A stretch of DNA of 64,000 nucleotides from Clostridia bacterium (GTDB lineage: Bacteria > Bacillota > Clostridia > TANB77 > CAG-508). The notes beneath the pieces are model-generated. The model did not search any database. It saw only the letters and a list, made by a program, of their open reading frames with translations, and had not been told where the DNA came from. Where the stretch lies: assembly GCA_017456555.1 (NCBI GenBank), contig JAFTJF010000009.1, forward strand, positions 1-64,000. Direction: 5' to 3'. This document shows, piece after piece, positions 18,768 through 26,178 of this stretch (its first letter is position 1; every line of letters begins with the position of its first letter). A program made the position numbers and the translations under genes.

Positions 18768-18899
18768 TTATCTTTTTGCATATTTACCGCAATCACAGTC
18801 ATCATTATATTTTTTATATCTTCCTGTTTTATCACAGTCAGCTTTTGTTGTTGTGTGATCACCTTTCCACCAGTAACAATATTGACATTCTTGTGCCAT
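18768..18899 (-). CDS. 43-residue cysteine-rich small protein
   Basis: A short gene with a near-perfect ribosome binding site (GGAGGTGATT before ATG) and its own terminator, so it is very likely expressed. The protein has five cysteines: CQYC near the N-terminus, one in KADCDK, and CDC near the end. Aromatic and charged residues lie between them (YCYWWKGDHT; GRYKKYNDD). The pattern could bind a metal such as zinc. It has no signal peptide. I recognise no named family. Confidence 0.75.
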   Translation of the reverse strand: MAQECQYCYWWKGDHTTTKADCDKTGRYKKYNDDCDCGKYAKR

Positions 18900-18964
18900 A
18901 TTTAATCACCTCCGATATTCATGAATCTATTTCTATTTTAGCAAAAAACTGATTAAAAGTCAAT

Positions 18965-19669
18965 TTAGAGATATTCGCCTCTTAATATTTTTTCTGCATT
19001 TGTAGTTGTTAATTTTTCAAGTTCTGAATTTGAAATATATTTTGATATATACGAAATTGCTTTTGGTACTTCTAAATAAATAGATTTTTCTTTATGTGCA
19101 TCTGTTCCTAAAAGTGAAATTAAATTATTTTTAAACATCTTTTTTACAGTTTGCTTTGCTGCAAAACCATATTTTCCTATAATGCTTCCATAATTGGCTT
19201 GAAATAATACTCCTAATTCTTTTAATTCATACAAAAGTTTGAAATTTTTTTGTACTATAAAATATCTTTCCGGATGAGCAAGAATTGGTATGTAATTATT
19301 TTCTTTTAAACGATTTATAACATCTTTTAAATTAGGGAATTGTTGCCTTAACGGTAATTCAAATAAAACATAATTTGTTCCATTAATTGTAGATGCTTTA
19401 TATTCTTTAAGCAATTCTATTATATTGTATGTTAAAAATATCTCGCTTCCTAAAATAATATTTGGAAGATTAGCTTCTAGATTTAAGTCATCGATTAATC
19501 TTTTTCTTTTATATTCTGGTGCTTCATAGCAATCTATTGCATAATGTGAGGTTGATATTATTTGGTCAAACCCCACATTACGAGCTTCTTCAAGCATTGC
19601 TAAAGATTCTTCGTATGACTTTGATCCATCGTCTATATCTGGCAATATATGTGAATGAAAATCTATCAT
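18965..19669 (-). CDS. PHP-type protein-tyrosine phosphatase CpsB/YwqE family
   Basis: A manganese-dependent tyrosine phosphatase that removes phosphate from the partner BY-kinase and so controls export and chain length of surface polysaccharide. Evidence is the PHP metal motif DFHSHILPDIDDG at the N-terminus, TSHY, then PILAHPERYF and GTDAHKEKS, all in family order over 234 residues. It lies 16 bases downstream of the kinase in the operon chain-length protein, kinase, phosphatase, the usual Firmicute set. The start follows AAAGGA. Confidence 0.95.
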   Translation of the reverse strand: MIDFHSHILPDIDDGSKSYEESLAMLEEARNVGFDQIISTSHYAIDCYEAPEYKRKRLIDDLNLEANLPNIILGSEIFLTYNIIELLKEYKASTINGTNYVLFELPLRQQFPNLKDVINRLKENNYIPILAHPERYFIVQKNFKLLYELKELGVLFQANYGSIIGKYGFAAKQTVKKMFKNNLISLLGTDAHKEKSIYLEVPKAISYISKYISNSELEKLTTTNAEKILRGEYL

Positions 19670-19685
19670 TTTCTTGAATCCTTTT

Positions 19686-20417
19686 CTATCTTCTTTGTTT
19701 TGGTGGTTTTACATTAGATATTTTTTCTCCATAATAATATGAGTTTTCATAGCTTTTTGCATTAACTTGTACTTTATTTAATACAACTCCTGCAACTTTT
19801 CCACCAACATTTTCAATTGCTAGTTTTGCTCTTTTTAAATTTTCAATTTTTGTTACATTTTGAGCAGAAACTATAATTGTAAAATCTACAAGTCTTGCTA
19901 AAATTAATGCATCTGTTACGATTAAGCAAGGTGGTACGTCAAAAATTATAATATCAAATGTTTGAATTAAATCATCTATTATTGCTTTCATTTTTGTTGA
20001 AACTAATAATTCAGATGGATTTGGTGGAACATTTCCTGCTGGAATTAAATATAGATTTTCTATATCTGTTTCTTGAATATAGTTTCTTATATCTTCTTTT
20101 TCTCCAACAAAGTCTTGCTCAACAACACCTGAAAGAAAATTTGATATACCTGGTCTTGGTCTTAAATTAAATATTGTATATTGACGACCTTTTCTCATGT
20201 CTGTATCTATTATTAAAACTTTTTTATCAAGTTGAGCAAATGCTGCTGCTAAGTTTGCTGAAACATAGCTTTTTCCTTCTCCAGGAATTGTACTTGTTAC
20301 AACCATAACTTTTTTATCTGAATCTGCATTCATAAATTGAATATTTGTTCTTAAATTCCTAAACATTTCTGCTTCAGGAGATTTTGGATTTTCGACTACA
20401 ATTATTTCTTTTCCCAT
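19686..20417 (-). CDS. bacterial tyrosine kinase (BY-kinase), CpsD/CapB family
   Basis: The cytoplasmic ATPase of a two-part bacterial tyrosine kinase. Walker A is IPGEGKS (44-50), Walker A' is LIIDTDMRKG (68-77) and Walker B is IIIFDVPP. The C-terminus has a short tyrosine cluster (SYENSYYYGEK), the likely autophosphorylation site. It starts inside the stop codon of the membrane adaptor (TAATG), so the two are translationally coupled. The adaptor supplies the activating cytoplasmic tail. It works with the downstream phosphatase in polysaccharide control. Confidence 0.95.
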   Translation of the reverse strand: MGKEIIVVENPKSPEAEMFRNLRTNIQFMNADSDKKVMVVTSTIPGEGKSYVSANLAAAFAQLDKKVLIIDTDMRKGRQYTIFNLRPRPGISNFLSGVVEQDFVGEKEDIRNYIQETDIENLYLIPAGNVPPNPSELLVSTKMKAIIDDLIQTFDIIIFDVPPCLIVTDALILARLVDFTIIVSAQNVTKIENLKRAKLAIENVGGKVAGVVLNKVQVNAKSYENSYYYGEKISNVKPPKQRR

Positions 20418-21313
20418 TATTTTCTTCCGCCCTTCTTTTTATGATTATTAGAATTATTCTTTTCTAAATTCTCTTTATTCACGTAAGAGAATAAACTAAC
20501 ATTTTTTTCATCACTAGAATCATCTAAATCATTATCGTAAAAGAATTGAACATTATTTGAAAATGGTATATTAGCATCTGAATCAGATTTTTTAGTTGAT
20601 TTTTTTGATTTTTTATTTTTCTTTTTAGCACTTTCTCCAGTTAAAACTATTGAAGCTAAAACAGGAATTCCTAAAGCTCTTTCTATATCTGAATCTGTTT
20701 TTACTGTTGTATCTAACATATTTATTAATAAGATATAACCAGCAACTAATACTGCACCAACAAAAGCAAATATTACGATGTTCTTACCTAGGTTTATGTT
20801 GCAAGGTTCGTATTGAGTTTCTGCAACATCTAATACATATAAGTTTTCTACTTTGTAAATTTCTGTTACCTTATCTTTAAATACTTTTGCTAATTCATTT
20901 GCTATTTTACATGCTGATTCTGGGTTAGTATGTTTTACTGTTATTACTAGTTCTGCTTCTGAATTAGAACTAACAGCAATCGCTTCTTGCAATTCTTCAG
21001 TTTGCATGTTTAATTTAAGATTTTTAATAACTGTATTTGTTACTATTTTACTATTAGCTATTACTTTATATGCATCAATTAATTTTGAGTTAAGTGTTAA
21101 GTCTGTTGTTGTAATAGACTCAGAAGTTTCGGTTGCACTTCTCTCGCTTCCTGTTTGAACTAAAACCAAACTTGTTGAAGATTGATACATTGGTGTTATA
21201 AAATTATTTGTGTAAACTGCTCCAAGCACTGCAAATAATACTACAACAAAAATTATTAAAAATTTCTTTTCTAAGAACATTTCTATAAGTTCTTTTAGGT
21301 CGATTTCTTCCAT
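20417..21313 (-). CDS. Wzz/CapA-type chain-length regulator, BY-kinase adaptor
   Basis: A membrane protein with an N-terminal helix (about 18-40, KFLIIFVVVLFAVLGAV), an external Wzz domain (SSTSLVLVQTG to LYVLDVAETQYEP) and a second helix (about 178-198). A long, Ser/Lys/Asn-rich cytoplasmic tail probably activates the kinase encoded next. The start at 21313 follows GGAGG; the upstream open frame has no binding site. No polysaccharide synthesis genes follow directly. The membrane proteins at 36.9-44.5 kb may be its clients, but that is an inference. Confidence 0.92.
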   Translation of the reverse strand: MEEIDLKELIEMFLEKKFLIIFVVVLFAVLGAVYTNNFITPMYQSSTSLVLVQTGSERSATETSESITTTDLTLNSKLIDAYKVIANSKIVTNTVIKNLKLNMQTEELQEAIAVSSNSEAELVITVKHTNPESACKIANELAKVFKDKVTEIYKVENLYVLDVAETQYEPCNINLGKNIVIFAFVGAVLVAGYILLINMLDTTVKTDSDIERALGIPVLASIVLTGESAKKKNKKSKKSTKKSDSDANIPFSNNVQFFYDNDLDDSSDEKNVSLFSYVNKENLEKNNSNNHKKKGGRK

Positions 21314-21388
21314 AATTCCTCCATTTTTATTAATTAGATTAATTTGTCTATAAAATATTTTTGTTTGGTATAAAACATGCCAAACAAA

Positions 21389-21420
21389 AAAACAACTACT
21401 AATCAATTAATAGTTGTTTT
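21389..21420 (-). terminator. terminator of prfB
   Basis: The stem AACAACTA / TAGTTGTT is followed on the minus strand by a run of seven T. It lies between prfB and the polysaccharide control operon. Confidence 0.75.
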
Positions 21421-21563
21421 AAATTACTAATTGTTTATTTTATAGTAAAACCATCTATTACTGATTATCTTTAGTTCAGTAGAATTATATTATATAAGCC
21501 TTGTTTTTGCAATAGGTTTTTTACTATTTTAGTAACTTATTTTTTGCACAAAAAACTTAAATT

Positions 21564-22670
21564 TTATTTTGAAATTAGCATTTTAAGATATGCTTTCATA
21601 AAATCATTTAAATCCCCATCCATAACAGATTGAACATTTCCAACTTCATAATTTGTTCTATGGTCTTTTACCAAAGTATATGGACAAAATACATAAGAAC
21701 GAATTTGACTTCCCCATGCAATATCTCTTTGTTCGCCTTTTAATTCTGCTATTGTTTCTTTATTTTCTTTTTCTTTTAAATCAAGCAATTTAGATTTAAG
21801 CATTCTCATTGCAGTTTCCTTGTTCATTGTTTGAGAACGTTCAGATTGACAAGATACAACAATATTTGTTGGTAAATGAGTTATACGAACCGCAGAATCA
21901 GTTTTATTAATATGTTGACCTCCTGCACCAGAAGCTCTATAAGTATCTATTCTTAAATCATCTGAGTTTATTTCTATTTCAACATCATCAGTAATTTCCG
22001 GTAAAACTTCTAGCGATGCAAAAGATGTATGACGTCTTCCACCACTATCAAAAGGAGAAATTCTAACTAGTCTATGAACTCCCATTTCACCTTTTAAATA
22101 TCCATAAGCATTTTCACCAGAAATTAATGCAGTAACACTTTTAATTCCAGCTTCATCGCCATCTAAATAGTCTAATTCTTTTAAAGTAAAACCATTGCTA
22201 TTAGCCCATCTTCCATACATTCTGTAAAGCATTTCAGCCCAATCTTGAGATTCAGTACCACCTGCTCCTGGATGAAGAGTAATAATTGCATTATTTGCAT
22301 CATATTTTCCTGAAAATAGTGTTTGGATTTCTAAATCATCTATTTTTGCAACAATTGAATCACTGTTTTCTAATAATTCTTTTAATAAATCATTATCAGG
22401 TTCAACTTCAAGTAATTGATTCATTTCTATTAAGTTATTTAGTTCAGAATATAAATTTTCATAAGAATTTATTTTTCTTTGTAATACTTTAATTTTTGAA
22501 AAAACTTTATTTGAATTTTCTTGGTCATTCCAAAAATCTTCTTTTAAAGATTCTGCTTCTAATTTTGATAATTCACTTTTTAAATCATCTATTTTCATGG
22601 AATCTTTTATTTGTTCTAATTTTTCTTTTAATTCATTTAATAATCTAAGATTTTCTTCTAACTCGAACAT
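21564..22670 (-). CDS. prfB: peptide chain release factor 2
   Basis: Releases finished proteins at UGA and UAA. The 368 residues show the codon-recognition tripeptide SPF (in VRISPFDSGGRRHTSF), the catalytic loop GAGGQHIN and the RF2-type N-terminal helices. Unlike most bacterial prfB genes it is one uninterrupted frame. The segment IKDSMKIDDLKSEL, where the in-frame UGA and +1 shift normally occur, contains neither a stop nor a CTTTGAC slippery site. The autoregulatory frameshift is therefore absent. The start follows GGAG. It has its own terminator. Confidence 0.97.
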   Translation of the reverse strand: MFELEENLRLLNELKEKLEQIKDSMKIDDLKSELSKLEAESLKEDFWNDQENSNKVFSKIKVLQRKINSYENLYSELNNLIEMNQLLEVEPDNDLLKELLENSDSIVAKIDDLEIQTLFSGKYDANNAIITLHPGAGGTESQDWAEMLYRMYGRWANSNGFTLKELDYLDGDEAGIKSVTALISGENAYGYLKGEMGVHRLVRISPFDSGGRRHTSFASLEVLPEITDDVEIEINSDDLRIDTYRASGAGGQHINKTDSAVRITHLPTNIVVSCQSERSQTMNKETAMRMLKSKLLDLKEKENKETIAELKGEQRDIAWGSQIRSYVFCPYTLVKDHRTNYEVGNVQSVMDGDLNDFMKAYLKMLISK

Positions 22671-22768
22671 TTTTTCTCCTATACTTTAAATTTCATGTGT
22701 ATTATATACTACTAATTTTAAAATATCAATACTTCACTATTTTTGAAATGAATTTACAGATAAGAAAA

Positions 22769-22795
22769 AGGCCTGTGCAAATACTGCACAGACCT
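22769..22795 (-). terminator. GC-rich intrinsic terminator of the 22809-24107 gene
   Basis: An 11-base stem (AGGTCTGTGCA with TGCACAGGCCT, one mismatch or wobble) and a five-base loop are followed by five T on the minus strand. Confidence 0.85.
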
Positions 22796-22808
22796 CTTGA
22801 AAAATTAC

Positions 22809-24107
22809 TTATTGAAGAAATGCTTCATAGCCAAAACATGCTCTTACAGAATCGAATTCTTTCATAATAGCTTTTGTAATCCCCTTCATCTGTTCGAACT
22901 GTTCCTCTGTTAGTGACAAAAAGTCTTTCAAATTTTCAATACCGTTTTTTCTTAGTAATTCAAAAGCCTTTTCACTAAGACTAAGCTCTGCTATACTCCA
23001 ATCTGAAGAGAAAGAACTTATGAACTCTTCCTTTACTTTCAAAATTTCTTCCACAACAGCATTTCTTGTATAACTACGCTCATGTAACTTGGACGGTGTA
23101 GCTTTTAAGAATGCTTCAGTATCATAAATTCTTATTCTCATAAGAACTTCTTTGGCTTGTCTGCTTAGTTCGAATTCGTTAAGCTCTTTTTTTAACACAG
23201 ATTCTAATTTCAAGTACATTCCGCAGTCAAAGTTTCTAGCAGCTACACATAACTTTTCTGCGTTTTCCAAAGTAATTCTAAGAGTCTTTGCAAGTTCTTC
23301 CGGATTAGAAATTGCTATTTGGTAAATTGTAAGATCTCGGTGTTTTTCTATGACATCCAAAATTCTATAGTCAAAATCGTTTTGTTCTTTTAATTTATAT
23401 GCTGAAATATATCTTTCTGGATGTTCTTCTCGAGCCTTCTTCTCGAGCCTTTCTTGTTCCAGTTTTTCTGCATAACAATTAGCATAATATACAGAAATTC
23501 TTCTTCTAACCTCTGGGTGTCTAAGATGTCTTCCGATTGTCACTTCCACTCTTCTGAAAGTTTCAGCATGGTTTTTACCAAAATGTTCTGCAGTTGCTTT
23601 CAAAGTATGGACTTCTCCATCCTCTGAAATGCCGTATCTGTAAAAAACAGCAGCTTGATTCCTGAACTCTTCGTGATTTAACTCTTCCAAAATTTTTTTA
23701 CCTAACAAATCGCCATTTCTTTCAGCAATCTCTATTGCATAAACAAGACGACCAAGTCCTAAGGCAATTTGTTTATTCAGCTTTTCTAAATCAGCAAAAA
23801 CCAGCAAATATTTAACTTCTTCTAATTCTTTGATTGCTGCTTCAAAAGCTTCTTTGGAATTGTCAATTCCTAAACGTTCATTAAGTTCCTTAAAAGATTT
23901 GCAAGGAGCAGATGTTTCAGTTAATCCAAACTTGCATTCAATAACCTTTCTGGAGTGCTCACTTATATTGCTCATCCAGAGCATAAGAGTTTCTCCTGTA
24001 ATTTGGTGCTTGAAAAATCCTTGCAATTCTTCAAAGTTTTTGTTGTAGGAAATATTCCCATTTGTAGTGCATAATTGTTGGTTTGTGGTGTTTACAAAAT
24101 TTTTCAT
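22809..24107 (-). CDS. sigma region 4-like and RNAP alpha-CTD-like domain protein
   Basis: The 432-residue protein appears to be built from pieces of the transcription machinery. Residues 155-206 read like sigma-70 region 4: VFYRYGISEDGEVHTLKAT, AEHFGKNHAETFRRVEVT, IGRHLRHPEVRRRI. A weaker version lies at about 50-80 (SEHSRKVIECKFGL then SFKELNERLGI). Residues 375-425 resemble the C-terminal domain of RNAP alpha (FELLRKNGIENLKDFLSLT, EEQFEQMKGITKAIMKE). A helix-hairpin-helix-like segment lies at about 258-295. No sigma region 2 is visible, so it should not melt promoters by itself; a DNA-binding or RNAP-associated regulator is likely. It is a single unit with a near-consensus promoter and GC-rich terminator, and composition differs from its neighbours. 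The domain calls are from pattern memory. Confidence 0.75.
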   Translation of the reverse strand: MKNFVNTTNQQLCTTNGNISYNKNFEELQGFFKHQITGETLMLWMSNISEHSRKVIECKFGLTETSAPCKSFKELNERLGIDNSKEAFEAAIKELEEVKYLLVFADLEKLNKQIALGLGRLVYAIEIAERNGDLLGKKILEELNHEEFRNQAAVFYRYGISEDGEVHTLKATAEHFGKNHAETFRRVEVTIGRHLRHPEVRRRISVYYANCYAEKLEQERLEKKAREEHPERYISAYKLKEQNDFDYRILDVIEKHRDLTIYQIAISNPEELAKTLRITLENAEKLCVAARNFDCGMYLKLESVLKKELNEFELSRQAKEVLMRIRIYDTEAFLKATPSKLHERSYTRNAVVEEILKVKEEFISSFSSDWSIAELSLSEKAFELLRKNGIENLKDFLSLTEEQFEQMKGITKAIMKEFDSVRACFGYEAFLQ

Positions 24108-24217
24108 GATGTCTTCCCTTTCTAACCAGCTTTATATTCTGGCTTTCATTTCTTTCTTAGTAAAATTTTCAATGTACTTTTTATCTAGCGATAAAATATA
24201 CAAATAGTATCTGCATT

Positions 24218-24246
24218 ATTATAACACACTTTACATAATATTTCAA
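24218..24246 (-). promoter_or_regulatory. sigma-A promoter of the 22809-24107 gene
   Basis: On the minus strand, TTGAAA (24241-24246), 17 bases, TATAAT (24218-24223). It shares GTGTTATAATAAT and much of its spacer character with the promoter at 9618-9646. Confidence 0.85.
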
Positions 24247-24263
24247 TTACTTATTTTAAACAT

Positions 24264-24288
24264 AAAAAGAGCTATGTTCCCATAGCTC
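24264..24288 (-). terminator. intrinsic terminator downstream of the small nuclease gene
   Basis: The stem GAGCTATG / CATAGCTC with a four-base loop is followed by five T on the minus strand. It is about 100 bases past the stop of 24386-24643, and the unexplained segment at 24293-24385 lies between. Confidence 0.8.
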
Positions 24289-24292
24289 CTTA

Positions 24293-24385
24293 AACACTAG
24301 TTATTTGGCAGGTGTGCCAAATCCTGCATCTCTTTTGACCACTAGGGTGTGTGGATGGCACTATTGTCCACTTCAAATAACCTAC
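24293..24385. other. compositionally odd segment between the small nuclease gene and its terminator
   Basis: This stretch is much richer in G and C than its surroundings. It contains the palindrome TTGGCAGGTGTGCCAA and an ACACCCTAGTGGTC-like stretch on the minus strand. On that strand one frame stays open from the end of the nuclease gene to a TAA just before the terminator, reading as PSTHPSGQKRC then RIWHTCQITSV. It could be the tail of a lost gene or a structured RNA. I cannot identify it. Confidence 0.4.
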
Positions 24386-24643
24386 TTATATTGTACTATT
24401 TTTACCTATGTCATCAATTTCTTTTAAGTATATCATCGTATCTTCGCGTCTGTTATCTTCAACTATGTAATCTGGATCCTCAATTATGCTTTTTATATAT
24501 GGTCTTAATTGTTTATATTCTTCTTCGTGAAATAAAAGTATGTGTTCATATAATCTTTCATCAGTTAAAATTACTTCTTCTGTTATTAATCTATTTTCAT
24601 ACACCCCAAGCTTCTTTCTATCTAAATTTGTTATATATTGCAA
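24386..24643 (-). CDS. small PBECR-like (barnase/EndoU/colicin/RelE fold) nuclease domain protein
   Basis: An 85-residue protein whose second half, IIEDPDYIVEDNRREDT then MIYLKEI, has the pattern I know from PBECR nuclease domains, which occur as toxins and phage-encoded RNases. The N-terminus carries HILLFHEEEYKQL, with possible catalytic His residues. It starts with TTG, seven to eight bases after AGAAGG. The end is shorter than is usual for the family, which normally adds another beta hairpin, so it may be truncated. It has a perfect consensus promoter. No antitoxin gene is evident beside it. Confidence 0.6.
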   Translation of the reverse strand: MQYITNLDRKKLGVYENRLITEEVILTDERLYEHILLFHEEEYKQLRPYIKSIIEDPDYIVEDNRREDTMIYLKEIDDIGKNSTI

Positions 24644-24703
24644 TCTATTACCTTCTTTTGATTTATATTTTCAGTTCATTATATTTTTAGAACTTGTGTT
24701 CGT

Positions 24704-24732
24704 ATTATACAAAAAGTAAAATACCTTGTCAA
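24704..24732 (-). promoter_or_regulatory. perfect consensus sigma-A promoter of the small nuclease gene
   Basis: On the minus strand, TTGACA (24727-24732), 17 bases and TATAAT (24704-24709), matching the consensus at every hexamer position. The start codon follows about 55 bases downstream. Confidence 0.85.
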
Positions 24733-24749
24733 TAACATATATGAATTTT

Positions 24750-26050
24750 TTATTCTATATAATTTAATACTAATTCTTCTAAAAATTTCATTATTTCTTC
24801 TTCTGATAACATATTTTCATTTTGATTATAAGAACACACAATTACTTCTTCTTCGTCATATTCTATTAATAATTTACCTGTTTTTTGGTTTGAACGTATT
24901 CTATAATCAAAAGTTATATTTGCGTACTTCTTTCCTTTACTTGCCGGATGATAATTTATAGATATATAAGCATTATCAAAGCTTGAAGAATATAAATAAT
25001 GTGCTGAATTATTATCTATATTAGTAGTTGTAAAATTTACTCCATCTTTAGATTTTTGCAAGTATTCTGAATGTATTCTTTCAAAAATATAAAATTCAGG
25101 ATAAATGTTCATCATTGTTTTAAGTGCATTTAATAATTTTAAACTAAAAATATTCACTAATAGTTTATTCTTTTTTAAAATTTCAATAAATTCAATATTT
25201 CTTTTTTCTAAATATTGTTTTACTTTCATTTTTTTATCATCATTAGGAGTTAATTTTTGAGGATTAAATGTTTCTTCAATCATATTTATTAACTCTTTAT
25301 ATTTACATCTTTTTTCTGGTTTTATATTCAAACAAGAAGATATTATTAAATTAGCACTAATCATTAAAGGATCATCCTTAAATTTTTGCGATAAATCATA
25401 TTCATCTATGAACCAAAAATTAGATGGCAAAAATGAATTTTTTTCACCATTAATCATACACCATATAATTTTTCCAATAGAAAATATATCGCCTGTTTCA
25501 TCTACATTTTCTACTCTACCCACTTCATATTCAGGAGACATAAACATTCTAGCTCCTACCGCAATATTATTTGGAGTAATTCTTTCTTCATCATTTTTTA
25601 AAAAACATGTTCCAAAATCTGCAAGGTACAAAGCATAATTGTCATCACTATCACGCTTATATAAAATATTATCTGGTTTTAAATCGCGATGATATATGGG
25701 AATCGGTAATTCTGATAGTTTTTTTAAGGTTTTAATTATTGGCAGAATTAATTTCAAAGACAATTCTACATTGCCTTTGGTAATTGGTAAAAGTTCTTCC
25801 AAAGAACCATCATATTTTTCATTGTTATATATGATTTCGAAATATCATTTTCATCAATATTTACATCAAGCACTTCGACAATATTAGGAATATTATCTGA
25901 ATTAAGTTCTTTTAAAACACTTAATTCCTGCCTAAACCTTTGTATCTTTTCTAAAGAAGAAGTGTTACGTAAATACTTGGTAGCGGTGTTATTTTCATTA
26001 TCAAAATATATGTTTCCATTTCCACCTTTTTTATCTATAGTTCTTTTCAT
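24750..26050 (-). pseudogene. Ser/Thr protein kinase, frameshifted in an A-tract
   Basis: A eukaryotic-type kinase in two overlapping frames. The first (from 26050, after AAGGAG) has the glycine loop KKGGNGNIYF and the lysine in TATKYL. The second has the catalytic loop YHRDLKPDNIL, DFGT and the activation segment GARMFMSPEY. On the minus strand, ATGAAAAATATGAT near 25825 reads MKNMM; one more A would give MKKYDGSLEELLP and join both parts into 433 residues. After the kinase domain (to about 260) a C-terminal domain of unknown type follows. There are no membrane helices, so it is unlike PrkC. The missing A lies in a short homopolymer, so a sequencing error, a mutation or phase variation are all possible. 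Confidence 0.85.
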
Positions 26051-26066
26051 TATTATCTCCTTCCAA

Positions 26067-26102
26067 AAAAGATGTCAACAAATTTTGTTTTGCTGACATC
26101 CT
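26067..26102 (-). terminator. terminator of secA
   Basis: The arms GATGTCA and TGACATC (26071-26077 and 26094-26100) are followed on the minus strand by six T. A second hairpin (GGTAACAAA / TTTGTCACC, near 26139-26165) lies between it and the secA stop. Confidence 0.7.
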
Positions 26103-26178
26103 TTAATTTCAATGGATTTTGTTCATATTTTTATTTATTGGGTGACAAACAATAAATTTGTTACCTTTTTAAATTTTA

